From Holothuria scabra (lineage: Eukaryota; Echinodermata; Holothuroidea; Aspidochirotida; Holothuriidae): a stretch of 64,000 nucleotides of DNA. Below, piece after piece: positions 61,730-64,000 of this stretch. Position 1 is the stretch's first letter. Each line of letters starts with the position of its first letter. The notes below the pieces were generated by a model. The model saw only the letters and a program-made list of their open reading frames with translations. It was not told the origin of the DNA and ran no database searches. The stretch covers positions 4,898,001 to 4,962,000 of the forward strand of contig CM074179.1 in assembly GCA_037179385.1 (NCBI GenBank), read 5' to 3'. Position numbers and translations under genes: made by a program.

Positions 61730-62838
61730 CTATGACAAAAGATTAGTAGAAGGAAAATTTTAACAAGATTTAAGGGAAAATATTGCCTTTAAACTGTGGC
61801 ATAGCAAATTTTATGCACTTTAGAATATAGATCCATGATTTTTTTAAGTAAGCATGGTAGAACAGTAGCTTTATTCCCAGCAAGGTAGGTTACAATATGA
61901 GCTACTGAACCCCCTACCGTACAGTATAAGTATTTTTTTGTTTTCCAATGGCTCATCACCTGATACCTTGGGGATGCTTTACATTTTGAGAAGAGAGAGA
62001 TTAGATACTAGAATTTGTTGTTCAGATTAAATGTTCAAAAGTAATGATTATAGCTTTTTCGGTTGTATGGTATGTTGGGGTGTTAAGCAGTGTAAACTAT
62101 TCAGCATGATTTCCCTTCAAAAGTAAAATAGCATAAAAGTTTTCTCTCAAATGTGTCTGCCACTCTAGATGCCAGGGACTGGCAATGGAACCCATCCCCA
62201 AATTTCAGAATATGGGAAACCAATTACCAACCCTCTCACTAATGTGTTTATTGTGAAAGGACAACACACACAATGCCATCAATTGTCTGTCTACATCGTT
62301 TCAATTACATGGAAAGATACCCGCCCCCCCCCCCCCCAGAAAAAGAAAAACCTCCAAAACACACACACACACAAACAAACAAAAATACAGAAGGCCAAAA
62401 GGCTTAAGTCTGACTACACTGAGGAGAGTAGTGAATTGCTCTTCTGGGATTGTCGACGCCCTGAAATTAATGTCCTAGCCACAAATGTTACAAAAGCACA
62501 AAGGAATTGCTTTCCTGGGGTCTTTCTAAAGAGCAATTTACTCTCCTCAAAATGTACAAAATTATAAGTCGTCTCAATGGTTAACTTCAATACTATGCCT
62601 ACTAGACATGACGTATTGCACTATAGGAAAGGGTGCACCAAGGACATTATGAAAACAGCATTGGTCTACTATCTCTCAACCGATTGCTACGTGATGCATA
62701 TTAAGGCTGTCATGTTAAAACAGCCAATGAAATTTGAATGGCGCATTATTAAATGAAACCATCATTTAACAGATTCATGAACAGGGGAGTATGTAGTACA
62801 GTACACCTGTTAAATTTTCAGATTACAATTTATCTCAC
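61730..62838 (-). other. Intron (1109 nt) with an inverted repeat
   Basis: GT-AG, phase 1. It contains a C-run and CA-rich tract near 62321-62380 and the inverted repeat at 62420-62549. The + strand frame at 62169-62567 is made of these repeats. Confidence 0.5.
62420..62549. repeat. Inverted repeat, possible MITE (130 bp)
   Basis: TGAGGAGAGTAGTGAATTGC at the left pairs with TGAGGAGAGTAAATTGCTC on the other strand at the right, with a small internal gap. No clear target duplication was read. Confidence 0.45.
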
Positions 62839-63042
62839 CTTTCTTAAAAAAGAGTTCTGCAGCATGCACTTCATTTTCCCATCCAACCAAGGTTACTGTC
62901 CTTTGAAATCTGTCCACAATTTCAACTTCACACTCTTCATCTGATAACTTGCACCAAACTTTATCACCAGCCTTCAACTTTCTCAACAAATGCAAATAAT
63001 CTTGTTCCCTAGTGTGTCTCCTCTTCTGACCTTTTACTGCAT
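62839..63042 (-). CDS. Tudor/SH3-like exon
   Basis: 204 nt between acceptor TTCTTTGTTTCAG and donor AAGAAAG|GTGAGA, phase 1 on both sides. After a basic helix (GQKRRHTREQDYLHLLRKL) comes a compact beta-barrel pattern: LKAGDKVWCKLSDEECEVEI, then VDRFQRTVTLVGWENEVHAA and ELFFKKG. The pattern is that of a Tudor/Agenet-type SH3 barrel (W-C-K, then a charged turn, then VxLVGWxNE), which often binds methylated histones. It is the most upstream exon found; the true start of the gene may lie beyond 63042 or outside the window. Confidence 0.6.
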
Positions 63043-64000
63043 CTGAAACAAAGAAGGCATTTATATTAAGACAAATGGCAGTCCAAAATCATTGCATTGC
63101 ATTCACAATTCATTGATTTCACTTGAAGAGAGTTGCTAGAGAGCCACTCCCTGCTTTCACAATTGATTCCTACAATCATTTTGTGTTGTCCTGTAAGGGT
63201 GACTCTCTGGTAACTGAGCAGGAAGTCCCTAGCAAATCCATGGTAAGAGCATGGAAGTAATACCTCTGAGGTAGTACTTCCATGGTAAGAGTAAGCCGTT
63301 TCCTAAATGGCATCCAAGTTTAATACTATGAAACAAGCTGAACTTTTTAAATTACAGACAATGAGGTACTGTACAGCTTAAGTTCTCTTTATGGTAACCG
63401 GTTTTCAAGAACATAGCACACCTGACAGAAGAAACAAGGACTAATCCTAATGCCTTATCATCGGAGTCAAACCTTGAAAAATGTTACCCCTAGGGTTGGA
63501 TTTATAATTTCTTTTCTACATGCACCAGACATGCACTGGTGCATGAAGGTCAACAAATCTACATGCACAGGAAAATTTATACATGCACCAAACACTCTAA
63601 AAATGCTCACGTTTTTACCCTTTTTCTTACGTGGCATGTTCCACTGGACACGTGTTGCCTACCAGTTCATTTCTTTTTTTCCACATTGGAGAGTACTACA
63701 CCTTACTTCTACTATGGGGATTTTATGTACTGTATATTCTCTCCTGCCTAGTTGAAGTTGAACTTCAGCAACTGAGCAATAGCAAATACAGCCTGCCAGT
63801 GTTTTACTGTAGCTACCGTTGGAAATTTTCTCAGTGCACCATTTACTGATCTGTGGCCTGGGGGAGGGGTTTAATAGGAGGGGGTGTCCCCCTCCCCTCT
63901 GGAAAATGTTTGGAATTTGAAAGGCACCTAGGTGGCAAATGCTGCAATATTTGAATGGATTGTCAGACTTTTTGTGCCACATTTGCTGCTGTTTATGCAA
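63043..64000. other. Upstream intron or flank; one short palindrome
   Basis: No exon was recognised. A 35-nt near-perfect palindrome lies at 63250-63284. The open frames at 63450-63849 and 63659-64000 show no domain. Confidence 0.4.
63250..63284. repeat. 35-nt near-perfect palindrome
   Basis: CATGGAAGTAATACCTC and GAGGTAGTACTTCCATG are inverted complements with one mismatch and a 1-nt centre. The flanks repeat CCATGGTAAGAG directly on both sides. Confidence 0.75.

Noticed and set aside
62169..62567. 132-codon plus-strand frame
   Set aside because: It crosses a C-run, a CA-rich tract and an inverted repeat inside an intron of the minus-strand gene, and has no domain.
63450..64000. Several frames of 60-113 codons at the right edge
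   Set aside because: They overlap on both strands and show neither domain nor splice context; the last one is open at the window edge only.

Overview
The window is AT-rich nuclear DNA from a multicellular animal. It has GT-AG introns, animal-type transposable elements (Penelope-like, Tx1/L1-like and CR1/L2-like LINEs, a Gypsy LTR element, hAT-, Harbinger- and TA-target MITEs) and metazoan protein domains. The element mix, the frequent octamer TAGGCCTA and a Vps62/aerolysin-like gene suggest a marine deuterostome invertebrate, perhaps an echinoderm. That is an inference; no sequence here names the species. There are no bacterial operons, CRISPR arrays, rRNA genes or convincing tRNA genes.

Region 1 (1-38301) is a giant inverted duplication. 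The left arm (1-17311) and right arm (20198-38301) are collinear reverse complements. Anchor pairs such as 601/37699, 5209/32325, 10994/26502, 15311/22181 and 17311/20198 keep an almost constant offset, apart from one step of about 770 bp at a (TA)n/MITE site. The left arm runs into a gap of exactly 100 N (17312-17411). A 2.8-kb segment (17412-20197) has no counterpart on the left. Each arm carries a TATA box, a signal-peptide exon, degraded repeats (Penelope-like element, Harbinger-like MITE, two unnamed families) and exons of a Vps62-domain protein with an aerolysin-like C-terminal segment. The two gene copies converge on the gap, and both are damaged or incomplete. A scaffold that joined two haplotypes head to head explains this at least as well as a real palindrome.

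Region 2 (38302-46540) is a transposon graveyard: a 1.2-kb non-autonomous hAT element with 8-bp target duplications; a third, older copy of an arm repeat that was split by a LINE fragment and a fold-back MITE; a Tx1-like reverse-transcriptase fragment; and an LTR plus gag of a Gypsy element.

Region 3 (46540-53640) is mostly non-coding, with one possible 39-nt micro-exon and a diverged 1.05-kb tandem duplication.

Region 4 (53638-63042, minus strand) holds the most interesting coding content. Three small symmetric phase-1 exons (Tudor/SH3-like, basic, Ser-rich) and a large exon lead into a long reading path. That path joins a papain-fold/USP-like cysteine protease, a putative RNase-H-fold transposase core, an IQ motif and a BRCT domain. 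It is broken by five frameshifts and two stop codons. It may be a large intron-bearing DNA transposon or a host gene derived from one, and I do not recognise the complete architecture.
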